Shown here: in pieces, positions 8,271 through 19,566 of the stretch | Layout of the letters: each line of letters opens with the position of its first letter | How positions within the stretch are numbered: position 1 is the stretch's first letter | Origin: Stramenopiles sp. TOSAG23-2 | Lineage: Eukaryota; Sar | Assembly (NCBI GenBank): GCA_900128395.1 | Contig: LT649472.1 | Location: 1 to 24,050 of the forward strand | DNA length: 24,050 bases | Reading direction: 5' to 3' | Position numbers and translations under genes: made by a program | Notes under the pieces: generated by a model | What the model was told of the DNA's origin: nothing | The model's database searches: none | The model's input: only the letters and a program-made list of their open reading frames with translations

Positions 8271-8465
8271 TTTTTTTAATTTTAACGCGGATGTCAACAG
8301 ATGTGAATAGATGATGTGTTCGTAGATAGTTAGGAAATGTTTGGTTTATTGAGATGATATAGGTATTGATAATGATGGATTGTGAAATAGAAACTTACTG
8401 CTCGTATCATTTTTTTTAATTTTAACGCGGATGTCAACAGATGTGAATAGATGATGTGTTCGTAG
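8186..8465. repeat. Tandem duplication of ankyrin first exon, 2 x 140 bp, zero spacer
   Basis: Bases 8186-8325 recur exactly at 8326-8465. Each copy carries, on the minus strand, the leader, the 12-nt coding exon and its GTAAGT donor. If real, the gene has two identical alternative first exons (ATGs at 8270 and 8410). Confidence 0.93.
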
Positions 8466-8955
8466 GTAAATGTTTTTTTTATTGTGATGTAATTACCTGT
8501 GTAAATTTGTGTTCCAATATGTTTGTAGTAATGATATAAATTAATGATATATTACAATTTTGATTTAATAATAATGTAGTGGAGATATTAATATATTAAT
8601 ATTGGACGTTGCGTAGTAAAAATTGGACCGCTGCGTGGTATAATGTACACGGATGTGAATATAGATGAATCAATGCTTGTCAGATGAAATGTATTTGATA
8701 TTTGTAATGGTGATGATGATTGGTTCGGTGGTGTCATTTTACAGTGTTTGTAAATGTCTACATGTGCACATGTGATATATGTTTTTATGGGTTTTTATAA
8801 CGTTTAGTTTTTTTCATTTTATGAAATTATAAATTATGTTGTTGTTTCTCTATGGCCGTGCATGAGTATAGTAAGAAGTATAAAATACAAAAAATATGAT
8901 ATTATTGGATGGTAAAAATTTAGGGTTGCTTTTACTTTTACTTCTTTTTTTTTTT
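8466..8955. other. Intergenic region between ankyrin 5' end and caspase-MORN 3' end
   Basis: About 490 bp of AT-rich DNA. The right end holds a T-run directly after the minus-strand stop of the MORN gene. I see no ORF, tRNA or strong repeat. It should contain the ankyrin promoter and the caspase-MORN 3' UTR. Confidence 0.5.
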
Positions 8956-11343
8956 TTATTTACGAACTGGTTTACCATCTTTCCACATTCCATCATGAGC
9001 GATAGAACCATCTGATTTACTCCATTTACCATATCCATTGATCTTATCATCTTTAAATTCACCAACATATACATCACCTTTACGCGATCCACTATTAAAT
9101 GTATATGTACCATTTCCATGTCTATTATCATCTTTCCATTCACCTACATATACATCACCTTTATTCGGTCCACTATTCCATGTAAATGTACCTTTTCCAT
9201 GCATCTTATCATCTTTATATTCACCAACATATACACTACCATCAGCATATGTATTTGTACCATTTCCATGCCTATTATTATCTTTCCATTCACCATCATA
9301 TACACCACCATTAGCATATGTGTATTTACCATTTCCATCTTTCTTACCATTTTTCCATTCACCAACATATACATTACCACTAGCAGATGTATATGTACAT
9401 TTTCCATGTCTCTTACCATCTTTCCATTCACCATCATATACATTACCACTAGCAGATGTAATTTTACCATTTCCATTGATATTATTATCTTTCCATTCAC
9501 CAACATATACATTACCATTAGCATATGTCATTTTACCATTTCCATCTCTCTTATTATCTTTAAAGTCACCAACATATACATGACCATTAGCATATGTTTC
9601 TTTACCTTTTCCGTGCGGTTTGCCATCTTTCCAATCACCATCATATACATTACCATCAGCCCATGTATATGTACCTTTTCCATGTCTCTTACCATCTTTC
9701 CAATTACCATCATATACATTACCATCAGCATATGTTTCTTTACCTTTTCCGTGCGGTTTGCCATCTTTCCAATCACCATCATATACATTACCATCAGCCC
9801 ATGTATATGTACCTTTTCCATGTCTCTTACCATCTTTCCAATTACCATCATATACATTACCATCAGCATATGTTTCTTTACCTTTTCCGTGCGGTTTGCC
9901 ATCTTTCCAATCACCATCATATTCACGACCATCAACAAATGTCATCTTTCCTTTTCCATGTGGTTTTCCATTTTTTTTTTCGCCCTCGTACACTTTACCA
10001 CTTAAAAGTTCATCAAAGTTTAAACTATCAACATCAAACTCATTCAAAATTTCAACATCAATTTCATTACCATTTTCGTTGGTCACAATTTCATTATTAG
10101 TGTCATTATTATCATTATCAACACTCATTATGCGCACATTTAAATCATTTGGTGAAATACTCGCTGTTGCTGCTACTGCTGTTGATGAAGAAGAATGTTG
10201 ATTTTGTAATTTATCAACAATACTATGTTGAAAGATAATATCAAATTTTTTATTTGTACCTTTATCAACATAAAAAAAACCACCATTATCTTTTAATGTT
10301 GAAAGTTGCTGCTTCTCCTTTCCATAAGTTTTAATCCACATATCTGCTTCTGTTGCTTTTACCGCTTCTAGAAATTTTCTCCCTGGTTGATCCATATTAT
10401 TAACAAACGCTTGCAACCATGGTGAAAATTTGTCATTCGGATTAGCTGCATATGCGGATTTTTTATATGTACATGGATATTCAATTGCATAACCTGGCTT
10501 TTCATTTGATTGACAAATACTGTTATGATCATAAAATGCATAGCACATTGGAATTGTTAACTGTAAGTCCTTATCGTTAAAAGGTGTACGGCATGCACCA
10601 TGAAAATAAAATCGTTTTGCATTATCATTGGCAAAATACTCAACCACATCAATAATACCTGGTTTCTTTTTACTACCTTGAAATAACATCATTCCTCCTA
10701 CCCCATCCTCAATAGCTGAACATTTATGTCCTGCACCGTTTATATGCACCGTATGCTCAGCACCATGTGTGCTAATAGCAACAAATATAAAATCTGCTTC
10801 AGGAAATATTTCTTGATTACTAACAAATTGCCATAATTGTTTGTGGACTTCTTCTTTACTTTCATTCCTCAATAGAAGAATCCTTCCATCTTCTTGTAAT
10901 AAGGGCATCCACTCTTGCAATTTCATTGACAAATTTTCCATATCCCTAGCTCCGTAAATGCTTTTTCGACCATGTGATTCGCAATCATTCCCAATTAATA
11001 TTGCAACCGGTTGTTGTGGAATTTTTACTGAACCACGTAAACCACGAAGAATTTCATTTTCACATGTAACTTTCGTTTTTTTTAACTTTGTTGTCTTCAA
11101 TACTTTATTTGCTTTTCGTTTACCATTTTGTGCGGTTATCAATTGCTGTGATTTCGTTGAAGTTTCTTCGTTTTTAGCAGCTAATTGCTTGCGTAACTGT
11201 TCAATAATAATATCTTTTTTCACAATTTCTTCATCTTTATTTGCATTTTCTTCACTTAGTTGATTTCGTTCATTTCGTATCGCAGTTAAACGATAGTTTG
11301 GATCTCGTATATTTTTACCACCAAATCTTCTGTTGTTCCACAT
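8956..11343 (-). CDS. Caspase-like peptidase fused to MORN repeats (795 aa)
   Basis: Single-exon gene. Residues about 25-75 are Glu/Lys/Gln-rich and look like a coiled coil, followed by a basic patch (about 75-92). Residues about 112-375 form a caspase-fold (clan CD, C14-like) domain. It opens with VAILIGND and has a catalytic His193 in STHG and a catalytic Cys251 in HGACRT, the counterparts of SHG and QACRG in caspases and metacaspases; the 58-residue His-Cys spacing is metacaspase-like. A Ser/Ala and Asp/Asn-rich linker (about 383-450) leads to about 14 MORN repeats of 23-27 residues (451 to the end; bases 9993-8959) plus a partial last one. MORN arrays bind phospholipid membranes or proteins, so a membrane- or scaffold-tethered protease is a fair inference. 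Substrate specificity is unknown. Confidence 0.88.
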   Translation of the reverse strand: MWNNRRFGGKNIRDPNYRLTAIRNERNQLSEENANKDEEIVKKDIIIEQLRKQLAAKNEETSTKSQQLITAQNGKRKANKVLKTTKLKKTKVTCENEILRGLRGSVKIPQQPVAILIGNDCESHGRKSIYGARDMENLSMKLQEWMPLLQEDGRILLLRNESKEEVHKQLWQFVSNQEIFPEADFIFVAISTHGAEHTVHINGAGHKCSAIEDGVGGMMLFQGSKKKPGIIDVVEYFANDNAKRFYFHGACRTPFNDKDLQLTIPMCYAFYDHNSICQSNEKPGYAIEYPCTYKKSAYAANPNDKFSPWLQAFVNNMDQPGRKFLEAVKATEADMWIKTYGKEKQQLSTLKDNGGFFYVDKGTNKKFDIIFQHSIVDKLQNQHSSSSTAVAATASISPNDLNVRIMSVDNDNNDTNNEIVTNENGNEIDVEILNEFDVDSLNFDELLSGKVYEGEKKNGKPHGKGKMTFVDGREYDGDWKDGKPHGKGKETYADGNVYDGNWKDGKRHGKGTYTWADGNVYDGDWKDGKPHGKGKETYADGNVYDGNWKDGKRHGKGTYTWADGNVYDGDWKDGKPHGKGKETYANGHVYVGDFKDNKRDGNGKMTYANGNVYVGEWKDNNINGNGKITSASGNVYDGEWKDGKRHGKCTYTSASGNVYVGEWKNGKKDGNGKYTYANGGVYDGEWKDNNRHGNGTNTYADGSVYVGEYKDDKMHGKGTFTWNSGPNKGDVYVGEWKDDNRHGNGTYTFNSGSRKGDVYVGEFKDDKINGYGKWSKSDGSIAHDGMWKDGKPVRK
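8959..9993 (-). repeat. MORN-repeat coding array (about 69-bp period)
   Basis: The array encodes units of the form YxGxWKDGKxHGKGxxTxxxGxV. Most units are 69 bp; two near the C-terminus are 81 bp with a GPNKGD/GSRKGD-type insert. Because 69 is a multiple of three, long spurious ORFs appear in the other frames and strand here. Confidence 0.95.
9593..9868 (-). repeat. Identical 138-bp dimer duplication inside MORN array
   Basis: Two consecutive 138-bp units (9593-9730, 9731-9868), each a pair of MORN repeats, are identical at nucleotide level as far as I can read. The start of a third copy continues to about 9920. This indicates very recent unequal exchange, gene conversion or an assembly effect. 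Confidence 0.85.
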
Positions 11344-12090
11344 GTTACAAAATGTATGTATTTTGAATTGGTTTTCTTAGTAATAATAATATAATAATTT
11401 TAATGAATGCAAAGAAATTTACAAAAAAAAATTCAAAACTATAACTATAAGATAAAATTCAATAATAGAAGTTGTGTAATAATCACAAATGTTGGTTATT
11501 CGATTCTATTTACCCAGCAAGCATATATATATATATAGCTCAAATAATAATGAAAAAAGATTGTTCTAGGTATGTATATGTATATAATACAATAGATATA
11601 TTTAGTTCTTTTACTACATTTTCTTAGTCTTTTTGTATTATTATTATAACCACCACCAGGATTATCAGTGGCTCTACATGTATAGTATGTAGTATAGAAT
11701 CTGTCTAGTTTCGTATTTTATCTGTTTATCTGTTAGCTTGGTGCCTTGCACAAAATATTATATACTTTTTATATATAGGTATATTCTTTGGTTTACACTA
11801 CTTGGAATCTCGCAATGCTAATAACTATTACATCACTATTACCACATTACATTGTTCCTTTCCTTTTAATGAATTTAGTATGTTACCTGGTAGTAGTTAA
11901 TGAAGCACAGAAAATAAACACTGTGTAAAAACACTGTGTATAATATTACTAAAATTAAAATACCAAAAATCTTCTTCTGGAGAGTTTCTTTTTGTAAAGT
12001 GTGGTGTGTGTATGATAGACATTCTTTGTAATTTATACTTGTTAGTTTATAACCTAGAAAACTACCTCGTGTCGGCGGTCATTCATCAAT

Positions 12091-12140
12091 AAAACAACCC
12101 AAAAAACATAATAAAAGTGCAAAACAACCCAAAAAACATA
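12091..12140. repeat. 20-bp direct repeat, period 30
   Basis: AAAACAACCCAAAAAACATA occurs at 12091-12110 and again at 12121-12140, separated by 10 bp. It is intergenic. Confidence 0.8.
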
Positions 12141-12363
12141 GATGGATAGATAGACAAGATATTGAAAGATGGACAACCAAAACATTATATATATATAATC
12201 ATTGATACTGTATAATCTTTTGTATTATTGGTTTAATTATTTTCCCCCTTTCGCCTTGCCTTAGCTTGCATAAATTTTTTTTTGTAAACGTCGATATTGT
12301 GTATATATCTTGTATAATAATATATATAATTAATAATTGGCAATTGACTAAAAGTTTAAACCT

Positions 12364-12480
12364 GTGAATTCCATATAAGATACCAATATATATTTCGTAA
12401 TAATACAAATAAAGTGAATTCCATATAAGATACTGATATATATATATACATATATATATCGTAATACAAATAAAGTGAAA
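12364..12480. repeat. Degenerate tandem duplication upstream of SMCHD1-like gene
   Basis: GTGAATTCCATATAAGATAC occurs at 12364-12383 and 12414-12433. The following segment, ending ACAAATAAAGTGAA, also recurs, with different AT-repeat lengths between. The copies have diverged mainly in microsatellite length. Confidence 0.7.
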
Positions 12481-12618
12481 TATACATATACACATATATC
12501 ATTGACACTTTGTAAATTTGCTTTTAATTTGGCTGAATCATTGGCAAAGAGAGATACTTCTATATTATCTGTATAGCAACATCTACAACAGCTGAATTGA
12601 ATATATATATATATATAT

Positions 12619-12642
12619 ATATACAAAACCATATACAAAACC
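12619..12642. repeat. 12-bp tandem duplication abutting the start codon
   Basis: ATATACAAAACC is present twice in a row (12619-12630, 12631-12642), and the ATG of the SMCHD1-like gene follows immediately at 12643. Confidence 0.8.
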
Positions 12643-15600
12643 ATGAGTGGACCACAGTTTATTGCTCTTGGTAAAAAAAATCGTACAAAAAGGAATGGAG
12701 TATTTGTCAATACCAACACTTTACAAAACGTCGTGAATAATAATAATAATAATAACAACAACAACGATGGAAGCAATAGTAATAACAATAATAATCAGGA
12801 GAAAGGACCATCAAATGATAAAGAAATGATAGATGTAAAAGCAACACAAGCGATTTACAAAAGCGTTTCTTCCATGTCCTATATTCAATGTATATGTGAA
12901 CTCATTGAAAATAGTTTGCAAGCGTGTCGATACACAGACGATCCGACGATTTCCATATCAATTAATGCCGCGACTAAAACCATTGTTGTTATAGATAATG
13001 GGAAAGGTGCATCAGCTAAGGACATTCCTTCAATAGTAAATGTAGGTGGAAGTACCAACCGTGCAGAGAATGCAAGTGGGTTGAATGAAGGTTCCACAGA
13101 TTCTGTTCGTACTATTGAACATTTGATTCCATTTTTTGGAAAGTATGGTGTGGGTGGAAATTGCGTCTTTAAATTTGGTAATAATTTGACTGTTACAAGA
13201 ACATTTAAAGTGGAAGATTCGATTGAAGAGTATTCCGTTATCCATTATTATGATGGAGACGACGACAAAATGGCACAATATCATCTACCAGATCCAAAAC
13301 GTTTAGATGAATCAGACCGTAATAAATCGTATTTTAAAGTACAGGTAAAAAATGTATCGGATGAATTCTTCACACATTGGGCGCAAAATTCCAAAAAGCA
13401 TATGAAATATTTAGCCGAGCGTTACTATTTTTGGCTCAATGGATTTGATGACTTGAATGAAATTTTGGGTGAAGAAAATGAAATGTCCGTCTGTGAGGAA
13501 ATGGATTTTATCGATACAAAAATTGAAATCAAGCAAACAATTAATGGTACTTATGAAACGCGGGATATAAATGATTATGTTGATAAGTCAGAACATGACA
13601 TAAAGGATCTAATTGAAGCCATGGGGTCAAAGGATCCAAATAGCGGTATTGCACCAAAAGATAAAATCTATAAACAACACTTAACATACAAATATCGTAA
13701 TGAAAAAGATGAACCAAAACGTGCTAAAGCTGAACTTGTGCTAGCATATTTTCCTAAAGCGGAGAATGGCGAAACAATGCCAGAACCATTCACATATGAA
13801 AGAACATCTCGAAAAAATCTTGCTGATAGAGAGCCAGGTATAATAATAGTGTGGCAAGATATTATATTTCATGAGGCTGACTTAGCTGGTGATAAAAAAC
13901 CATCTAAACAACACTTATGGTTCATGAACCATGTCAAAGGCCTAAAAACTAGATGGTATATGGATTCTTTCATCAAAAAAAACTTAAAAGTCATGTCGAA
14001 TAATGCAATTTCTGGCCCAGCTTATCGAGTAAAAGGATTTTTATTTTTGACCGATGCATTTCCACCAGATATGCACAAGACCAAATTGTTAAAACATGCA
14101 TCTCCGATGTATGATTTACTGACACGAAGTTATGAGAGCCAAAATAGTTTGCGTGGTATACATAATGGAACTGTTGAGTTCATTCCAACTCAAGAGGAAG
14201 TATTTAAAACATATTCCTCACAAATGGAAAAATGGGCGAAAGATGATAAGGAAGGTAATTTGTCAGAACCATATGAATTTTCCGCTGGAAGAATAACGAA
14301 ATGGAAATCATGGGTACAAAATGGAAAAACTTACAAGCAAGGTGATCTAGTTGTGCTGAAAAATAAGCATAAAAACGATATGAAAACGCTGACTATTGCC
14401 AAAATTATTTCTTTTGAAAAAGATTATACTTCTAATGCAAGGTCAGATCAACCATTTATAAATTATTATATTTATGATAATGAAAGGCAAACACCAATCA
14501 AGGCGAAATTAACAATGTATATTGAGCATTGTTCGGTTGATCTTAAAAAACGATATGAAAAATACATGGAAGATAAAAAAGCAGATTCAATTTGTATCGT
14601 AAAATATAATGGCAATAATGATAATGAACCCGTGGAAGTGCCGCCTGCCGATAATGGGCAAAGAAATGTTACAAAAGTGCAAGAGGAAATTGGAAGCGAC
14701 AATGTAATACAATACATAAGTTGTGTTTTAAAGAATAAGCGTGGAAATAAATTGGATAAAACAGAAGGTAAAAATTACTGTATATTCATACGCAAAAAAA
14801 GTAAAAAAGATGGATGGACACTTTTACAAAAAGTAAAAGTATATGACAGTGCTCATCGCGCCTATGCAAATGCACATTTTTTCCTAAATACTAGTTCCTT
14901 TAAGAACACAGAGAAAGGGCGAGATGCTGTTGGAGTTCACCGATATGAATTAGCATTGTATAATGTTGAAAAATTTAATGCACGGGTGAATAATCTTGGA
15001 AACCCAATATCAAAACATATCTTGCTAATCAGAACAAAACCTGGATTACCATCAAAGTTTTTTTCATGGTTCACGAAAGAACATGTAGATGAAGAGTGCA
15101 AACGAAATCGAGGTTGGTGGAACAAATATGTCCGTGATGAATCATCTGGTGATTGGGTACTTACTGGATTTAAACATAAAAATTCAGATGGAGAATATGT
15201 AGAAAATCAAACCGATTTGAAAGCATTTATAGTTGAAAACAATGTGAGGAACAGCAAGTTGGAAGATTTTAACTTTCATGATATAAAAAAGAAAGAAGTT
15301 TTCATTGCAGGAGGGCAAACTTTATATGTTGGTGAAGAAATAGGTGGAGAAAGCAATTTAGGACACTTAGTAATAACAATTCAAGATGACGAAGGAAATA
15401 AAGTTGATGTGAAAGACCCTAGTAAATATGAAATTGAAATTGATGTAATAAATGCTCCTGGTGGTTTGAAAATAAATGGTATTGGGAAAATCCATTCAGC
15501 ACTTAGCTATCGAAATGCATTGCATGTACCAGGAATCACAATTCCGCCACAAAAGTTATTAAACAATGTCACTTTTCCGTTGGAAGTTAAATTTAGTATT

Positions 15601-18600
15601 AAAATTATGAAAAAAAGTTCTAATGAATCCTTAACACATTTCATAGATGAACGCTTTTTCCCAACTTTTTTTTTATCAACAAAGGAAGTAAGAAATATCA
15701 TTATCAAGGAAAATACTATCAACGATAATGAAACTTTGAAACCGGGAGAAAAAGTCCGATTTGAAGTAGAAGCACTTGATGCTTGGAAAAATACAGTTCC
15801 AAATGATGAATATACATTACATTGTGATGGGTTGGATGATTTGGAAATTGTTCCAAAGCCGACACATCGATTGATGCAAGGTCGACAACAAATCTATGTT
15901 GTTACCGGGAATCTTCAAGAAAAAAAATGGGGTGCTAAAGGCCGTATAGTTGTTACTGTTGCCAACAATGATAATGGAACCAATGCACCAAATCAAACTA
16001 TTGAATATAACATTCCCAATCGTTCTTTACGAGTAACATATAATTTTGATCCTAGCATTCAAATACAACATGAAAATGCTAGGACAAATACTACAACAAT
16101 TGTAACAAAAGTAGATGCACAGTTGTTTAAAAATTGTGTGTTTGAAATAATAAAGGAGGATGGTGTTGTAGATGAAAATTACAACAACGGTAAGATAATT
16201 ATAAAATTCAATGGGGATGATGCTGATGATGATGAAGAAGAATTAGAAGAAGTAAAGATTGTAAAAGGTTTGGGAAAACTTTTAAAAGGTTTTAAAACGC
16301 GAAAGTTGTCACAACTGGTGGAATCACCTGGTCGTGTACAATATACCTTTTTAGTGGATAATATTGATCATGCTGCTCCACCAACACTTAATATTGATGT
16401 ATTATGTGGGGACCCAGCAAGAGTAGAAGTGCTACATTCAAGCATGGAAATGGTCATAGGTGAAGCATTACAATCAGTATATGTAAGTGTGGCCGATAGT
16501 AATAAAATAGCTATTGAAAATGCTAGTTTACGCACTTTAACTGAAAAAGAAGCAATGAATGAGAAATATTATATCAGATTAAAATTTTCTAATAATATGT
16601 CTTTTCAACATATTATTGACGGGTATCCAATGGAAGAATCCAGTTTAGATATATATGATATTTTTAACAATTGGGATGCTGGTAAAAATCGATGGAAGAT
16701 ATCTCCCATGGATGCGTATCAAGTTGCCGGTACAATACCGGAAGAGGATACTTTTCTTATTATACAATTGATGGAACGAAATACCAGTTCTATCAATAAT
16801 GGTAGTAGTAGTAGTAGCAGTAGTAGTAGTAGTAGTAGTAGTAGAAATGTGATGCATGAAACGAAGATAGCAATGACGTTCAAAGCTGGGCCTGTTTCAA
16901 AATTAAGTTTGATGAATGTTAATGACGAAAGTGTTGATCACCATGATGTTTATCCATCATCGCAATTTGAAGACGATTGGGCATATGTAGCTGTCGACAA
17001 ATTCAATAATGAAGTTCAGGGTTACAGGCTGCCAAAAGACTTAGAATTAGTTGTAAGCCCTGATGATCAAAACAACATTCAAATGATAACGTATAAAGCA
17101 AACACGAAAAGTAAAACTTCAGTCAAAATATGTAAAAAAACATTGACTGTAAAAAGTCGCAATGGAGAGGCCTTGTATGATATAAAATTTTCCGCTCCTG
17201 ATGGGCACAATATTACATCTACAAGGCAAGTTCGTTTGTCATTAAAAACAGATGATGTACCGGAATTGCAAAACGTTACAATAGATGACATCCTATTATC
17301 AATAGACCCAAATGAAGACAATCCGACAGGTTTACGTATTTTTGATATAGACAATAATACAGAAAACAACTGCAAAATACAATTAGCACCTGGAAAATTG
17401 TTGAAAAATTGTAATATTGAAAAAGAAGATGGAACAAAAATACCGTTTAAAATTTTCATATCAAATGAGAAAAATTCCGCCGCAAAAAAAAAAGAAAAGG
17501 GATTAAAGGTATTTGTAAATTTAAAGTTGGAAGGTGGTGATGTTGTGGAAATGTTGAGTAAATTTCCGAGCAAAAAAATGCAAGAAAGAATGCAACCAGG
17601 AACATACGAGGTTGATTTTTTTGTTGCAAAAAAAGTTAAAAAAAAACCAGACACAACAGGTTATGCTACTCCTCCTTTTACAAAGAAATTGAAATTGGTT
17701 GTTTTACCTGGAACGTTGAGTACATTTTCAATAACTACGCCTGAAGAACCTGTCGATGTTGATGATGAGTTGGGCAACAAAACGTTCCAGCTATTTATAG
17801 AAGGTGTTGATACTAATAACAATACTCTTAGTATTGCAACTGCGTTGCAAGCTGAAATTTGGTGTGAAAGTAATGACATTGTATTTGGGTTAGATACAAA
17901 TAGTATCATATCGCATGTTAATAGTAACAGGTTAAAGACATCAACAAACGTTGATGCAAATAATAACCAAATACATAGTATAACATTACATGCATTGCCA
18001 GCTAAGAATTTTGCTGATGTAGATGCTGAATTCCAACTTTGTGTAGAAATATCAAATGGTAGAAAGACTAAAACAGAAAAAATTACATTGAATGCTTCAT
18101 CTGCAAAAGGCCGTGAAAAGTTAAAGGAAAAAGATTTAGAAGAACGACGCATAATTGCAGAGGAAAAAAAGATTAAACAGGTACTTTCAGTTTTAAGAAA
18201 AACTGCAACAAATTTGACAAAAAATATTCAGCGTAAAGAAAATCAAAAAAAAAGAATAACAAACGATTTGCAAGAAGTAAATGGCAAAATTCGCGAAAAT
18301 TCGCAAATTGTCGCAAGAGTAAACCGTGGCATAATAGAAAAGACTAATAATATACAAATGATTCAACGGAAATTGCAGGAACTGCAGCAGCAGAATGGTC
18401 AGCAAAGATTTGCTAGATACCATAGAAACGATGTATTCAATCAATGTTACCGGCAAACAATAGAAGAATGTAATAGAAGGTTATTTTCCAACAATAGGGG
18501 AGCATTCCTTGGATTGACAACTGACGTTGGACAAATTATCAATCCAGGTGTTGCTAAAGTATGTGCACTTTATATAGGATCAAACTTTGGTTTTATTACA

Positions 18601-19487
18601 AGGGATAATGAAGCAGCTAATATGTTGAGGGAAAACCAACGAAACATGCCATTTAGACGGTATGATGACTTACAACCTGTAGTGAAAAACTTAGAAGATG
18701 CGGATATCTGGTTGAGTAAAACAAAACACGGCCCAAAAATTAGCAGTAGTCTTCACAACAACCAGAAGTATTTGGTATTTCCTATATTGCTGATTCCAAA
18801 GCCTTCCAATTTGCAACAATCTATCACATTACCACCAAATGTACGGGCAAAGTATGCTGCAAATATGGTTTATATTCCTGAGCATATTTTTACAGCATAT
18901 CCTAATTTTCGTTTGCAAGTATGGTTTTGTCATTACTTTCGAACCTTAATAATATTTGAAACAAAAGCAGGCGCTGAAAAATTTATTCGTTTTCACCTTG
19001 AAAGACGCAATCGTATAAGACGACAGCGTGGTCGGAAAACTCCAGCACAACAAAAAGATTATGATGTGTCAAATACTCTTTTGGGTTTCAATCTTCGATG
19101 TGTTGATGATCTTACTTTTAAACGTAATGGTACCGCAGGTTTTAGATTGGGTGGAAGTAGGAACCCTGAACCAAAGTTTCAATTTGGCTCGCCTGAGTAT
19201 AGGAAGACTGAAGGTTATAGAAATTTTCAACGTGAACTTGAAGACGCTAACGATAAAAAAACAGATTTGGAGGAAAAATTAGCAGAAATGGATGTTGATG
19301 CGTTAAAAGAAGAAAAACGAGGTTTTCTACAAGGTATAAAAGATGTTCAATCAGAAATCGATGGGTTGTATGAAGACATTTCAAATAATAAAAAAAAAGT
19401 AAAAGATTTGGACACCAAACGAATTAATTTAAGAAAAAAAAGTGGCAAAAGGAAAGCAAGCAGTAGCTTAAATGGTGGAAGTAGTAA

Positions 19488-19525
<38 letters not shown>

Positions 19526-19566
19526 ATGGTAGTGGTAGGAAACCTCCAAGGAAAAAAAAGCGTTAA
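12643..19566 (+). CDS. SMCHD1-like GHKL ATPase with SMC hinge (2307 aa)
   Basis: A single uninterrupted exon. The N-terminus has Asn-rich tracts (about 30-52). A GHKL ATPase domain follows. Its N-box is CELIENSLQA, with general-base Glu86 and Mg-binding Asn90; its G1 box is DNGKG at 118-122; its GKYGVGG box is at 166-172. A long middle region (about 300-1800) contains beta-rich stretches like the Ig-type modules of SMCHD1. Then come a coiled coil (about 1815-1920), a globular SMC-hinge-like domain (about 1935-2170, including VGQIINPGVAKVCA and KRNGTAGFRLGG), a second coiled coil (about 2185-2270), a Ser tract and a basic tail (RKPPRKKKR), a likely nuclear signal. Order and size match animal SMCHD1 (about 2000 aa) and plant GMI1-type proteins, which act in chromatin silencing or DNA repair. 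Exact orthology is inferred. Confidence 0.88.
16803..16844 (+). repeat. (AGT)n microsatellite encoding poly-Ser
   Basis: In-frame AGT repeat (one AGC) within the SMCHD1-like gene, giving a run of about 14 Ser. Similar AGT tracts occur at 19488-19523 in the same gene and 23735-23761 in the last gene, so such runs are typical of this genome. Confidence 0.9.

Larger units (their letters stand above)
11344..12642. other. 1.3-kb divergent intergenic region
   Basis: It lies between the starts of the caspase-MORN gene (-) and the SMCHD1-like gene (+). It contains (AT)n runs (about 11524-11536, 12600-12622) and several short direct repeats: CACTGTGTA twice near 11925-11942, 20 bp at 12091/12121, 20 bp at 12364/12414, and 12 bp abutting the ATG at 12619-12642. 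No convincing ORF or RNA gene is seen. Confidence 0.55.

Noticed and set aside
8959-9993. CRISPR array or satellite
   Set aside because: The regular repeats are translated MORN units in a eukaryotic gene, with divergent units and no spacers.
9038-10201. Several long ORFs on both strands across the MORN region
   Set aside because: They are shadows produced by the 69-bp (3 x 23) repeat period. Only the minus frame 8956-11343 gives a recognisable MORN and caspase product.
12348-12788. Minus-strand ORF of 146 codons with poly-Leu start
   Set aside because: It is the antisense of AAT/AAC Asn repeats in the SMCHD1-like gene and of AT microsatellites upstream. It has low complexity and no family features.
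17079-18152. Minus-strand ORFs of 191 and 163 codons
   Set aside because: They lie antisense inside the continuous 2307-codon SMCHD1-like frame and show no domain.
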